NCBI RefSeq assembly: GCF_023101765.2
Contig: NC_064226.1
Coordinates: forward strand, 3,836,001 to 3,900,000
Direction: 5' to 3'
Length of the DNA stretch: 64,000 nucleotides
Source: Spodoptera frugiperda
Taxonomy: Eukaryota; Arthropoda; Insecta; Lepidoptera; Noctuidae
The notes under the pieces are model-generated. The model saw only the letters and a program-made list of their open reading frames with translations. It was not told where the DNA came from and did not search any database. Positions within the stretch are counted from its first letter, which is position 1. Each line of letters starts with the position of its first letter. Positions 12,389 through 24,524 of the stretch are shown piece after piece. The position numbers and the translations under genes are program-made.

Positions 12389-12520
12389 TTGGAGCTGCGG
12401 ACAAGCTGGCAAGTAACCGGTGCTCCGGCTTGAAGCAAGTGTAGGCATTGGATGGTTTTAGTCAGTAAGAATCTAAATCTCTCTTTCGCCTCTTTTTTCT
12501 AAAAGTGGATGATTTTCCAC
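12389..12520 (+). mobile_element. Family A SINE-like copy A2, old
   Basis: GGAGCTGCGGACAAGCTGG at the head, GTGCTCCGGCTTGAAGCA, TTTTAGTCAGTAAGAATCT and GTGGATGATTTTCC at the tail keep the family A order, with many substitutions between. No A tail or target-site duplication is visible, so this is one of the oldest copies. Confidence 0.65.
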
Positions 12521-12660
12521 CTTTAAAAAAATTAATAGCAAATCTTTTATTGGATTGGGACCACTTTTATTTCATTCTTGTTAGATGGGAGATCACTATT
12601 ATTAATTACTTTTTTCATGTTATTACGTTACGATTTCATCGGGTTGTCATAGGATTTTTT

Positions 12661-12750
12661 CTGCCGACTGTTTGTGATCGGCAGACTACCAGTTGGGAAC
12701 CACTGCTAGATACCAATTGGTTGGTTGTCGATCAGTAAGTTTGTGGTTCC
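12661..12750. repeat. Adjacent hairpins
   Basis: CTGCCGA/TCGGCAG form a 7-bp stem at 12661-12684. GGAACCAC at 12696-12703 pairs exactly with GTGGTTCC at 12743-12750, enclosing CCAATTGG-rich sequence. It could be a degenerate fold-back element or coincidence. No terminal repeats that define an insertion are visible. Confidence 0.4.
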
Positions 12751-13074
12751 TAGTTTGTGGACGGTTACCATTTCACGTCCATGTAAATGTAAATAATGCA
12801 CGATTCTGTTGTACAACTTGTAATTATGTTGGGAATACTTTTACTCTCTGGCGTAACACTTGTGAGATAGACGTGGAACGCCTCTGGATGTTACATGGAA
12901 GGAAAAGTAGGAAGGAAGCGGTTTAGTTAAATTACTTAATTATTATTATTGAATCGTTTGCTTGGAGATTCGTGAGACGGTTTGAACATAAGCAAATTTA
13001 CTTTAAGATAAATAATAATATTATCCTATACCATTCATTGTTCCGAAAACCTATCACCAACATAATAGATACCT

Positions 13075-13275
13075 ATCTATATTAATATATAAAGCTGAAG
13101 AGTTTGTTAGGTTGTTTGTTTGAACGCCTAAATCTCCAGAACTACTGGTCTGATTTTAATAATCATTTTTGTGTATAATGCATTTATCGAGGAAAGCTAT
13201 AGTCTATAAAACCTTACGCTATGACCAACAGGAGCCGAGCAGAGAGGGCGAAACCACGCGGAAGTAGCTAGTAAC
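13075..13275 (-). repeat. Family F2 dispersed repeat (minus)
   Basis: On the plus strand it begins near 'TATTAATATATAAAGCTGAA', has 'AGAACTACTGGTCTGATTTT', 'CATTTATCGAGGAAAGCTAT' and ends GCGGAAGTAGCTAGT. The minus strand matches the order in the 3799-3985 copy. It is the longest F2 copy here. Confidence 0.65.
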
Positions 13276-14042
13276 AACATATACATATAAAATGGGATAC
13301 CAAAATGCAGAATTTGTACGTAATAATAATATTGACCCAGAAATAAGCCTGTTTAAACCAAAAACCGGTTGAAAAATCCGTACCGACCATCCATCACAAG
13401 GTACACTTACACACATTAAAGTTACGTCAACAAAGTCATTAAAAAACCACGTCCGAAATGAACTAACAAACTATTTACTTAAAAATTAACATCTTAAAGC
13501 GTAGCAGTAGTTAGTCAAACTTGCTTTGCAATCTTAATTACTTCTAATCTTAATATAAACATTGACACAGTTATGCGTTGGACTGTACATTTAGGGCTGC
13601 GTACATTACGCCACACGTAACCGTATTACGATTACGCCGGGTAAACAAATAGTTTACCATTGCGTCCACGTATAGAGAAAGTCTGACAAACGGAAGGACA
13701 GACGAAATGATCTCGCTATGTTTATGTACGTGATTTGAGATAATTTGATCCTTGCACAAGACTGTGTTACAGTTACGCACATCGATTTATTCAATTATGG
13801 GCCTTATTTGTATGTGAACAAGAGTGATTGGGCTGTTTAGCGAGTAATAGGTATTAATGGATATGCACTAATGCTTATGTTATCTTAAGTACGGAGGCTA
13901 ATTCACAATGATCTGGTTATGCAAGGGAGAGAAACCTTTTACTATTCATTTACAGTTTACAGTCCAAGTAGATATTGGTAATAAAATGTAAAGGGAATCA
14001 AACATGGCTGCTGTTAATGTCTTCGCAATGTAAACAAGGATA

Positions 14043-14295
14043 ACACTTCATATAAAGCAACGTCACGCCTTTTATTCCCGAAGGAGTAGGCAGAGGTGCA
14101 CATTGCGGCTATACAATGTACACCCACTTTTGACCATTTGTATTATAAGTCCCGTGTAATATGGGGTGAGCCTATTACCATATACTGGGCACAATTCCAG
14201 TAAGACTTTGCCCGACCCGGGAATCAAACTCGAGACCCCTTGCCCGGCAGTGGCACTTACCACCACTCGACCAACGAGGCAGTCACACTTCATAT
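14043..14295 (-). mobile_element. Family C tRNA-derived SINE, C1, with perfect TSD
   Basis: On the minus strand the element (14059-14283) begins GCCTCGTTGGTCGAGTGGTG, a clear box A, and has CTCGAGTTTGATTCCCGGGT, a clear B box, followed by a body with 'AATTGTGCCCAGTATATGG', 'GTGGGTGTACATTGTATAG' and 'TGCCTACTCCTTCGGGAATA'. ACACTTCATAT occurs at 14043-14053 and again at 14285-14295, a perfect 11-bp target-site duplication, which shows retrotransposition by a LINE. This is the best-preserved SINE in the window. Confidence 0.92.
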
Positions 14296-15290
14296 TGATC
14301 TTAAAAATGATAAAATACCAAACAATGACCCATTCTCTCTTTATTTCATCTGTTTTTAATTAATTGTATCTTTTTTAATGAGAGATTTCAAGCAAACAAA
14401 GGATGAATACAGATACGCCCGGCTAGTGGGTAAAAAGTATTTAAGCAAACAATGCAACCTCTTTAGTTGCGTAATTAAAAAAGAAACGAAAATTAACAAA
14501 AGATTCTTTTTTCGAAAATTTAAAAAGTGTTGAACGTTCGATTTGTAAAAAGAACGTTATTATAACAATTAAAAACGTTTTAATCGATAAGGCTTCTCGA
14601 TTATGTGTCGATTTCACGTTCACCTCTGGTGTTACTGTTCCACTAATTTTATAAAGATATTTTGCGATTCTTTTAGAATTGTTGTGTTTTATAAAAATGA
14701 AAATGATTAACGTAGATAATCCTACATTGAAATTAAACTGTATTGAATTAAAACACATTTTTCTTTGTATTAGACCAAAACCTTTCCAAATACTTAAGAA
14801 AAATCAGTTTAAAGGGCATAAAATATTAGATCTTATTTCTACCACCATATAACTCACAATTCCGCTCTACTTTACATTAGATTCAATTCACAACCGACGT
14901 TGTACAGTCCGGGAATTAATCAACAATAGCCGGTGAAAGTGGTCGCGACTGTACTCGCGTAGAATACATACGAGCACAAAAGTGTTACGTTTATCCTGCA
15001 TGCTTTTAGCTAAAGTGTTGTGCAAAATATAACAATAGGATTAGGGAGATAAGCCTAGTGCTTACGGCATTAATCTAAGTATCGATATTTTAAGTGTTAT
15101 GAAACTGTTATGAGTGGCTTATTAGTCGAGTGGTTGCATCAAGCCACCAATATACTCAGACTAGATAGATTTTTTTTCTATTGCTAGATAGCATGGTCTT
15201 ATTACAACATACTTATTCATTACTTCACCCTTTGAGACTATGTTAAGTTTAGACTATCTTCTTAATGTATTGTATATTTCAAGCCATAAT
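14296..15290. other. Unassigned DNA
   Basis: AT-rich with no supported gene. The minus-strand frame at 14441-14758 (about 105 codons) is rich in F, I, N and K, as chance frames in AT-rich DNA are. A CpG-richer spot lies near 14890-14975. Confidence 0.4.
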
Positions 15291-15291
15291 T

Positions 15292-15469
15292 GGATGACAG
15301 TTTTTTTTAAAAGAAAATAGTCATATAATTCCTTCACTCGTGTTGAGCAAGGCGAGAGGGAGTGTCAGACTCTTACTGACTAAAAACCACCCCGTTCCTA
15401 CTCCTGCTTTTCGAGCCGGAGCCCCGGTAACTTACTAGGCAGTCCGCAGCTCCGGGGTCTGAATGACAG
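15292..15469 (-). mobile_element. Family A SINE-like copy A3 (minus) with TSD
   Basis: The minus-strand head ends at about 15456 (CCGGAGCTGCGGACTGCC) and the A tail is the T run at 15301-15308. GGATGACAG at 15292-15300 and GAATGACAG at 15461-15469 are matching flanks with one difference, consistent with a target-site duplication. Confidence 0.88.
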
Positions 15470-16811
15470 ATTAGGATAATTGCCTCATAGAAAGTTGTAA
15501 TTTATTTCCGATTTAGACGCTATAGAATTCACAGATATTTTTACGAATTTACGTAAACGATAGAAATTCGATTACACATCCCTACGTGTATCGAATGTAA
15601 ACATCGGATCACCTAATCGAGATTAGAATTCTAACGCGTATTAGGCTTAGAAAGACACATTTCTTTACTTGAACTTGTAAAACTAGATTGACAATCTCTG
15701 GCATTGACCGTAGTGTTGGCGAAAGCTTATAGTTACCAGTTTTTTTTTAATACCTAATATTTTTTGTAACAGATATTTTTTATACTTGTTACTCGGTAAA
15801 ATCTTGGCTGCGTATTGGTGCGTTGCCTAAAGTTGGGTAATAAAATTGTAACCTAATTCACTTTTGATTGTTAAACTATATTACTGTTGCAATTTCTTGT
15901 GTCATAGTCTTGTTACAATAATTAGTTTTATGGCTTTGTAAATACATTTTATGTGGTAACTAAGGTTTGTAATAAACGTAGGTATTTGTTGTACATTATG
16001 CTGTGTTAGCTGTCAAGTTTATTGCCATTGAAAAATAAATCTACGTAGGTTGAGTTAAGAATGAGAATCCTCTTTGAGTCATGGTTAAGTTTATCTTCGC
16101 CATAACTCTAGTAAGTATGAAGTAAAGGAAAATATTAAATCATTGGAGAAACTATCTACATTCTAGTGTACATCATTGCCAACAGCTTTTAACTTTTGAG
16201 ATGTTTGTTTTATGTTATTTGCGTCATTATTCTTTGAGTATAGGACCTATATTATGTGTACATGTTGATTATCGTTACAAAACTTAATAACGTTAATTTT
16301 CAATAATTATGCGATAAGGTCCACTGTTGTACGAAATTCCAGACTCTATACTATTCAGATTTAAAATCCAATAATACTTCGACAAAAAGTGTATCATTAT
16401 ATTTTTATCACAGGCAGTTATTAATTTCTAGCAAATTAACAGACATTTAATTCCCAATACCATAATGTGCTTCACCAATCACTGTCTACGCATCCTAACC
16501 TACATACCAAAACTACTCACAACTACACTTACATAGGTATTACCTAAATAATTACATCCTATAGTGTTACAAAATAAATGAGTTGGTATAATAAGGCCCT
16601 AATTTGTGTGTTGTGTAACGCGCATGCGTTAACTTGGCGCGGCAGCCGTGACGCGTGCGCCGATGCGCTCGAGATTCACGCACTTCCGACGTAATCATTT
16701 GTTACAGTGTAGAATGTAAATAGAGATGAGTAGAACCAGTTTTGTGAGAGAAATGTTGTTACAATGAGTTACTTGATTGTTTGTATGTGATACGTAATGT
16801 GTAGTTTCTGC
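15470..16811. other. Unassigned DNA with CpG-rich patch
   Basis: Mostly AT-rich. At 16615-16690 there is a compact CpG-rich block containing CGCGCATGCGTTAACTTGGC and GACGCGTGCGCCGATGCGC, sharply different from its flanks. It is not one of the repeat families named here. A regulatory element or a first exon would both be possible; neither is shown. Confidence 0.4.
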
Positions 16812-16931
16812 CTAGCGGGTTACCGGGGCTCCGGCTTGAAAAGCAGGAGTAGGAACGGGGTGGTTTTTAGTCAGTAAGAGTCTGGCACTCTCTGTCGCCT
16901 CGCCCAAGGCGGGAGAAATAACTAGATGACA
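16812..16931 (+). mobile_element. Family A SINE-like copy A4
   Basis: Starts inside the head at GCCTAGCGGGTTACCGGGGC, so the first ~15 bases of the family are missing. Runs through 'GAGTAGGAACGGGGTGG', 'TTTTTAGTCAGTAAGAGTCT' and the CGCC/GGCG hairpin. The usual GGATGATTTTCC tail has decayed to 'TAGATGAC'. Confidence 0.88.
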
Positions 16932-18771
16932 TTACAAGCCATCACGCAGTCACTTGGTTTACATTATTCATTTAAAAGATATTAATTGTAACTATTACGT
17001 ACAAACACAAAATGTATCATTTTACAAATAACGAGTGATGTATTTAAAAAAAAATGTATTAGCTCAAAGAAATCCTTAAATCCATTCATTGCAAAGAACC
17101 TTATCAATAAAATCCATTACAGACGTTTACACAACAAATATAAACCGCAAGCGACCTAATATTTAACTTTACACCATTCCACAGACTAGTGAGACAATGC
17201 AGAGAAACAATCGACGCGGGCGCAGACATCACGATTTGGCTGCGCGTGCGACCGCGGGCACGTTTTCATAATATCTGGGTCATTTGCACTACTGATCTCG
17301 ATTTCATACAATAAAATCGTCTAGATTAAAACTTATGGGCTATTACGCTGACGTGAGGCCAAATTCTGATAGCAAGAGGCTGACCCAAGATGTGTTACGA
17401 GGCTGCAGGGAGTTTTTGTAATTTTTTTAATGTGATACCTTCATGTGATATGATTATAATTTACTTTTAGAAATCGGTTTTCATTTTGTGGTAGCAAAAT
17501 AAACAGGAGATTATAATATTATTTAATGCTGATAAATTACTTAATTGCTACATTCCTTCGATTAAATAATACGATTTTTAATGAATTTAATTACATATTT
17601 GTACAAACAGGATCCTTAGCAGTTCGTAAATCTAATAATCTAGATTACACAATTCACCGGGAACAAGGTAGCGGTAAACATCATTTACAGCGATTAATTC
17701 TCACTTTTCCGTAATCGATTATCGAGCTAAGTTGTTGACGTACGCATCCGATTAATCGGTAAACACGGTCGACCTTGAACAGCGCCACCTAGTAGACAAT
17801 GCGAGAACTAAGGCAGCCATGTTGTAAGTTTTCACCTTCGTTAAGCCCGCAGGTGGAAATGCATGGCCACTATCGCTTTCTAAAGCCACAATTACAATCG
17901 TTGACGAAAGATTGAAATAATAATTATTGCAAAATATAGTCTAATAATAATAGTTTTTTTAGTTGGCCAGTTACTTTGCGAAATGTTAGACAATACTCGT
18001 ACTTATTAATTTTCATTTGAAACGTTACAAATAATGTATGGGTCGCTGTGCAGTGTATTGAAATTGTTGCATGTGATATTGAAATATGAAAGCGTATTCA
18101 AAATATCTAGAACATGCAAAATACATTTGCAACGGTAAAAAACGAAAAAAACTTTTGTAAAAAGAGAAATACGACAATAGTTTTATATATCAATAAACAT
18201 ACAATTATTACTAAGGTTAAGACAAACGCACACATGCACACGTGACTATTTAAGGCGAAGTTTATTTTATCCCTAACTATTAATAGCTGTACTGCGAATA
18301 CTAAGTTTTTTGGCATAATATGCCGTAAAAACATGTGTTTGTATGATTTTTTATATTAATTGCCTAACTGCAAAACATGCAGGTAAATCGCATGTCCTGT
18401 TTTGATGAAATCATCGATGTTGCTATTTCTAAACCAAACCCTTTTTCTTTTATTAACGTTACCTGCATTGATTTCGTGCAGAAAAAAAAAACCTAGTAAT
18501 TTTTCAAATTATACATTTACAACTACCATTTAAAAATCAATTATGACTGTGTGTTATTTTTTTGCTTAACTTCGTTAAAGTAATTAATTTCATAGAATGC
18601 AAATAAAAACGGATAGGGTTGGCACATTGCACGCATGATTGGGCTTAAACATGTCGTAAGAGGGAATGTGAAATGAGAGACTATTGATTTTAATATGTAG
18701 TAAGGGCTAGCGTTAACACATGGTTATATTATAGACGTGCAGAAACATGTACCAATGGTAGCCCAAACTAT
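16932..18771. other. Unassigned DNA with CpG-rich patch
   Basis: A second CpG-rich block lies at 17205-17265 (GACGCGGGCGCAGACATCAC, CTGCGCGTGCGACCGCGGGC). Between 17690 and 17770 there are several ATCGATT/TAATCGG motifs. The rest is AT-rich without a supportable exon. Confidence 0.4.
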
Positions 18772-18926
18772 CCGGAGCTGCGGACTGCCTAGCGGGTTTG
18801 AAAACCTGTGCTCCGGCTCAAAAAGAAGGAATAAGAACGGGGTTGTTTTTAGTCAATAAGAGCCTGACACTCCTTCTCGCCCATGACGAGAGAAGTCGTT
18901 GGATGATTTTCCCTTCTTAAAAAAAG
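18772..18926 (+). mobile_element. Family A SINE-like copy A5
   Basis: CCGGAGCTGCGGACTGCCTA head, TGCTCCGGCTCAAAAAG, GGTTGTTTTTAGTCAATAAG, a hairpin based on TCTCGCC/GACGAGA, then GGATGATTTTCCC and an A run at about 18920-18925. Full length, moderately diverged. Confidence 0.88.
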
Positions 18927-19406
18927 CAAACAACCTTAAGAGATTTATTTTAGCACTCAATCAATAGAAATCTTTATTCAAATCCTGTAAAATTGTGTAG
19001 TCCTTTACTCTAACAAACGAAAGAAAGCAGGACGTTTCCCTCTTTTTTTTGTCATAAGAGACTAATTTAACTAAGTTCTCAATTATAACTGTCGTCAAAC
19101 CTATGTAGATGCATAGACTTTGTATTTTGTAGTCCCACACCAAGCACTACACAAACTTTTATACCATCCCAATAATTTAACACCTATAAACAACCGCTTA
19201 TGTGTTTTTTACGCCCCAATCCTCTCTGAATTCTTACAAAGTGCTATGTAACTCCGGCGCATGGCGCGCCCTTCGTTTGACCGTTTGACGGATATTGCAA
19301 AGTATCACGTGCCTTCAATTAAACCTGACGCAAACAGACATTGCAATTAAAAAGAAACCGAGGTTTACGGTTAAAGTAATCAGCCTCTATGGATGTTTTT
19401 AATTTT

Positions 19407-19562
19407 AATCGATTTTTAACGATCGAGTAATCTTATCGATATAGTTCCTTCGAATTTTATTGGGGAAGACTCTAGTACCAATGGATTAGCCAACTTAGGA
19501 TCGATTTTTAACAATCGAGTTACCTTATCGAATTAACTAGCATTCGAATGTTACTGGAGAAG
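19407..19562. repeat. Diverged tandem pair, 92-bp offset
   Basis: TCGATTTTTAACGATCGAGT at 19409 and TCGATTTTTAACAATCGAGT at 19501 head two units. Both continue with CTTATCGA, then TTCGAAT and a GG-GAAG block in the same order. The units therefore arose by duplication and have since diverged, with the CGAT-type motifs better kept than the spacers. Confidence 0.75.
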
Positions 19563-22080
19563 TGTTTCTATATAACTTAGTACTTAAGATTAACAATAGA
19601 GGTATTGGTATCAATCTCATCACTTTCGAAGAACTGGTTAAGACACAAAACAGAAGAGAGAATACCAAAACTCTGCTAAACTAACACTAGGTACAGTATT
19701 GCTAACTAAAATAATCTTGGCTTTTTCCAACGATATCACGAACCGAAGCAGATTAGTAATGTTTGATCAGAAACACGATATTTTCAAGGAACTAACCAAA
19801 AACAAATAAGTACCACATCGTCATGAATAAATCCGCATTTATTTATGAGATTTACATACTGGTCTGCCGCAGAAACGCTAATACGAAAATTCAATACAAA
19901 TACAAGGAAACCCGGTACTATATTATATTAACGCACACATAAATAAAGATTAAACTAATGACTAATCACCAACACATGTACCTTCCCAAAACTGACAAAA
20001 AATCTTCAATAAAATTTCAATTCTATCGTAAAACAAATAAAGTTTAAAATTAAACAAATGACTAGCCAGATTGTTGCAGCTTGATGTGCATTATAACATT
20101 CGTAATTCAAACATGAGTGTCGACCAATAGGAACTGCACGTTACACATACGTTACCATAGACAATTTTCTCACACCTCACTTCCCACGGAACACATTAGT
20201 TGGTATATTTATGATTTACTTACGCCATTATTCTTTACGGTTGTACTTAAGGGTTGCCTCATACCGTGTGGTTTAATTGATGAGCAGTAGCAGGAAATAC
20301 TCATGAATACGATTTTTATACATATAACTACATATCTAAACGTTCATGCGGTCAAAAATATTTGATGACTTCAACATCAAATTGATCATACGTACTTCGA
20401 AACTTTGAGCCTACATTTGCTCTGGGTATATCAAACTGTGTAAGTTGCTTTGAACAGTGTATGCTTTTAACGCATTCCTATTTAAATACGCCACCATAAA
20501 CATAATTTCTATATAAAGATCTACCTAACTATTATCACCAAACATAAACCATAAAAGAAAGACTTACAATTCCCAAACGCAGGAAGCAATAAAAAATACT
20601 ACCACAATCGCTGTTCTCTCAAACTTGTACCACACGATAAGGGTCAGAACACACGGTCATCTGATTGCCTGGCGCAAGTTGATGCAACCGCAAATGCATT
20701 TTATTGAGGGCAACGAACCGAGGCCGGATGATCGACGGATCAATTTGATGCATCTCGCTTGATGTGCACGGTTGCACCGATGCTATCTACTTGTTTAGGC
20801 AACTTTGTTATGATGCACAAGTATATAAAAGGATATTCACATACAAAGCAACTGTTGTGGTTTCTGTAATAGACTATTCTTCCAACCGTGCAAATCTATA
20901 ATGAGATTAGAATCCTAGATATCCTTGCATCTTGTTCACACCTAACGAGGTTCCCACTCGCCTGCTGTGTGACCACAAAAACTCATACAAACCATGAACT
21001 TTACACCACACTCATCAATAACCGCGAACCACCATAACTAAGAACATTATCTGTAATTGTGTACAAGTGATGGGCAAAAACAAAAACAAACATCGTAACG
21101 AGGCAATCATATAATCGTTAACTAGTGATTGACACGAAGAATCGATTCGTCAGACTCGGATATAATCGATCATCGAAACGATTGGGTCGTTGGACTTAAA
21201 TGTTTCGCGGTCGACATGTTGTAGGTTGCGACATTACATTAACCTGTAGCAAAGACATGATTAAAGAGAAGTTATGTATGGAGCAAGAAAGCCATGTTTG
21301 ATACTTCATTTGATTAATGGAGAGCAACTTGGTTAAATACAATTAGAACTAAGTTAATATTCCATTGCTTTTAAAGTAACTGTGCAGATTTTACATGAGA
21401 TAAATACAACCAGGAAAAAATAGCCAGTAAGCACAAATTTCTAATACAGTTTTGACTAACAAACTGTATGCAAATGCCCACTGGGTGTTTCTACTGAAAA
21501 TGTTGAAATCTATAACCTGAATAATTTGTTCTCAAGGCCTTATGCTTAGCAGTCACGTTCGAGTCAACTAGACCAATATAGAACTATGTACAGACAGAAT
21601 TTACAACGCTAATCATTCGTACTATTTTCCCGACTCTTTCATAGTACACATTCAAGTCATATTTCGACATCACAACCTCTGAAGTAACCGCTCATAATGA
21701 AAGGTACTTAAGCCTATATTGTTTTAGTAAAGCGAATCAACAAAAGAAAAAAATAAAATAAATCGATGCTAATCTATCAGATAGTGTTACACTTATATCG
21801 AGAGCATTTTATCGTGCTCCAAATAAATGTTCGTTACATTCTGTTATGAACTTTAAAGACATTAAAATAGAGTATGTAATTGAGTATATTATATTTCTGT
21901 CGTATATCGAACATTTGAATGAATATTTTGTAATAACAACCGGATTTAATGGGACAGTTCATGTTGTAACCATTACCTGCTCTTATATCATGGAAACCAG
22001 TTCTCAAAACGTCAAAGTTAAGCAGGAAACCGACGATTTTGAAAATTAATCAATAGTCAATTCTACCTCTATTGGACCAT
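19563..22080. other. Unassigned DNA
   Basis: No gene supported. A moderately GC-rich block at 20645-20790 repeats GATGCA-type words and the phrase 'TTGATGCA', but I could not define a repeat boundary. ATCGATT words recur at 21140-21170. Other sequence is AT-rich. Confidence 0.35.
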
Positions 22081-22090
22081 AAATTATTGC

Positions 22091-22253
22091 ATCGATGCCA
22101 GCTACCGACTGATTAATCGATTTAATCGATGGCTTTTAATCGGTGTCTGGTCACTCGATTGTTCTGATTTTAGAGATTGATATCGATTGACTAGTTATCG
22201 ATACATTGTCCGATGTTGCAAAAGCTTTGGTATTTATGTTTATATCCATCGAT
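22091..22253. promoter_or_regulatory. Cluster of six ATCGAT palindromes
   Basis: ATCGAT occurs at 22091, 22116, 22125, 22182, 22197 and 22248, six times in about 160 bp. At 22196-22202 it reads TATCGAT. In flies such sites are bound by DREF, BEAF-32 or Onecut-type proteins; applying that to this insect is inference. The cluster is not inside any repeat family recognised here. Confidence 0.35.
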
Positions 22254-22605
22254 CAGTTCTTGAGGTCTCGTTTACCATTTACGGCGAGTTTTATAAGCAA
22301 GGCCTTATTGCTACACGCATCAATGTGACTAACGATTATTGATGGAATTTGCATTGTTAGTGAATCAAAGGCGATTTGTTTCAATGGCTACTCTATTTAT
22401 GTTGAGTCGATTTAAAGCTCTTGTAAATTTAATTTGACAGTATTATGTTCATGAGAAATAAATTATATATCATTTTCAAGGAGCCGAAAGAACAAATGAA
22501 TGTTTTATAGTGTGAACTCAATACAAACACTCATATTACGTACATTTTTAGCACCAAGGTTACCCCAAAAAGAGAAGAAAAAATAGAGTACTGCATAGTT
22601 GATTC

Positions 22606-22726
22606 CGAGGCTTTGGCTCGAAAAGCAAAAATAGGAACGGAGTGGTTTGTAGTCAATAAGAGTCTGACACTTCCTCGTTTCGCCCAAGGCGAGAAAGGCA
22701 TTGGATGATTTTCCCCTAAAAAAGCA
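22606..22726 (+). mobile_element. Family A SINE-like copy A6, 5' truncated
   Basis: Starts at the 'GGCTTTGGCTCGAAAAGCAA' part of the head. Follows with 'TAGGAACGGAGTGG', 'GTAGTCAATAAGAGTCTGAC', the CGCC/GGCG hairpin, 'TTGGATGATTTTCCCC' and a short A run. The head is incomplete. Confidence 0.85.
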
Positions 22727-23210
22727 CAATAATTGATTGTCTTAAAACAACTATTCAGTAAAGCAATATCAAACAGTTCAATAGTTCATCTGCCATAAAC
22801 CACAGACCTATAAACAGCACAACCTTGCACTCGCTCGGGTGCCACGTAATCGATTCCCCGCGACATCGATATTAGGTAATAGGGTTGTACCTGATGTCGC
22901 AACACTACAAGGTCGAGGTTGCTCGTGCGACAGAGGTCGTGCACATAACCTCTTCAACTCGATGTAGCTTTCTAATTTCTATGAGTTTATAGATACTGAT
23001 TGATTGTTTTCTTGCGAATGGGATTCGCTTTCAGTTTCGTTTGTTCGTCTGTTTGTGTGTTTCTTATGTTGTTGTGTGTCATTGTTTTGTTTGTTGCGCT
23101 ATTGATATTGCTGGTTGGAAAATGCTTTTTGATATCAATTTGATAACATTAATTCTTACTAACCGAATGTAGTGTATTGTTTTTCTTGTATCGTGTATCT
23201 TGTTTATTAG

Positions 23211-23258
23211 GGTATGCCTATGTTCAACAGTGGACGTTTTGTAACTGATATAATGATA
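23211..23258 (+). mobile_element. RTE-type LINE 3' tail fragment J2
   Basis: Reads GGTATGCCTATGTTCAACAG, TGGACGTTTTGTAACTGATA and ends with TAATGATAC. It is the same 3' end as J1, with the 'CTGATATGATGATG' ending partly kept. Confidence 0.65.
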
Positions 23259-23313
23259 CAGAGTCATTTTGTTTTACTCAAGAAAAGATTTAAAGTTGAT
23301 TAACTTTCGATAA

Positions 23314-23330
23314 AACACACACACACACAC
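23314..23330. repeat. (AC)8 microsatellite
   Basis: An uninterrupted AC run of eight units, flanked by AT-rich unique-looking sequence. Confidence 0.95.
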
Positions 23331-24431
23331 TTATTTCTTCGCCATTAAATTACATTTAAATTTTATTATGTTTATATTTCCTATTACACTCCAATTCAAT
23401 TAAAATTTCACACTCTAAAAATAAACTAACCAATCGACGCATAAAAATTAAAACATCATCTATTTTCATCATAGCCACTATATAAGCCTATCTCCAAAAA
23501 CAAGTTCCCATTAAATTCTCGACATATCAAAAATTATCTGTCGAATCTCCAAAGAAATGGTTTCGGTCGGTCGACCTTTGATTGCGCCGGCGCCGATGCC
23601 GATGCATCGATCCGAGTGAAAGTGAACGATTACTGCAATCGAGTTATTAGGTGGGCTGATGTAATGATCACTTGTTGCACTTTTTACCGATTGTAACGAT
23701 TGTTATACGATTACGAGTCGATGATGAGATGTTAGCAGCCAATTGCGTGTCTATTGCAGTACTATTTGGTCCATTGCTGCTAAATTGCTGTTAATGCAAT
23801 AAAGAAAAAGAAGAAAGAAACATATTTAGGTTATGTATATGTGCTGTTCCAAAAATAAAGCGACTTGGACACTTTTTATTTGAAAGGTAACCCTACACCA
23901 AAACTGGTTAATAAATTGAAACCTAACAAAAATAATAAACAATAGCGTTTCAATTCAAATTTCAATCCTAAAAAAGTATTATTACCTACATAGGAACCAT
24001 ATTATGTAAGAATGTACTTACAATGTAAAACAGAATATTTAATGCAAGTTCGTACATATTTCTAGGTGATCAAGGTACTGATTTGACTAACATCAGCATA
24101 ATTACTTCATATTAATTGCACTGACGGAGAACCTGTTCTTACTTACTTAATGAACTCATGGTAGGTATGCATGCAATGGCTCTATCTATACTGCAACCAA
24201 GGCGTGTTAAGTTACCTGCAACAATACATAATGAAAATTATTAGATTATTAGCACAAAATAACAGATAAAATTCACAATTATTATGGAAAAGTGGAAAGG
24301 AGACTTTTCATTGAAAACTAGAAATATATAAAGTCATGATGATCAATATTCTAAACAATGAAGCGTTTTTAGAAATTATGGAAAACAATATCACACTAAA
24401 AAAATAACATCGCATATCTTAAATAATGAGT

Positions 24432-24524
24432 GGAAATGGGGTGGTTTGGGCAGTAAGAGTCTGTCCCACTCACCTTGCCCAAGACAGCAAAATTCATTGA
24501 CTATTTTCCTCGCTCAAAAAAAAA
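24432..24524 (+). mobile_element. Family A SINE-like copy A7, 5' truncated
   Basis: Only the back half remains: 'AATGGGGTGGTTTGGGCAGT', 'AAGAGTCTG', a damaged hairpin, 'CATTGACTATTTTCCTCGCT' and an A run at 24516-24524. Strongly diverged. Confidence 0.7.

Larger units (their letters stand above)
22727..24431. other. Unassigned DNA
   Basis: Contains an LINE tail fragment and a CA microsatellite (listed separately) and CpG-richer spots at 22840-22935 and 23580-23615, the latter with GCGCCGGCGCCGATGCCGAT. No exon is supported. Confidence 0.4.

Noticed and set aside
20645..20985. GATGCA-rich block as a MITE with GGTCA...TGACC ends
   Set aside because: Inverted ends match only over a few bases and no internal symmetry could be aligned.
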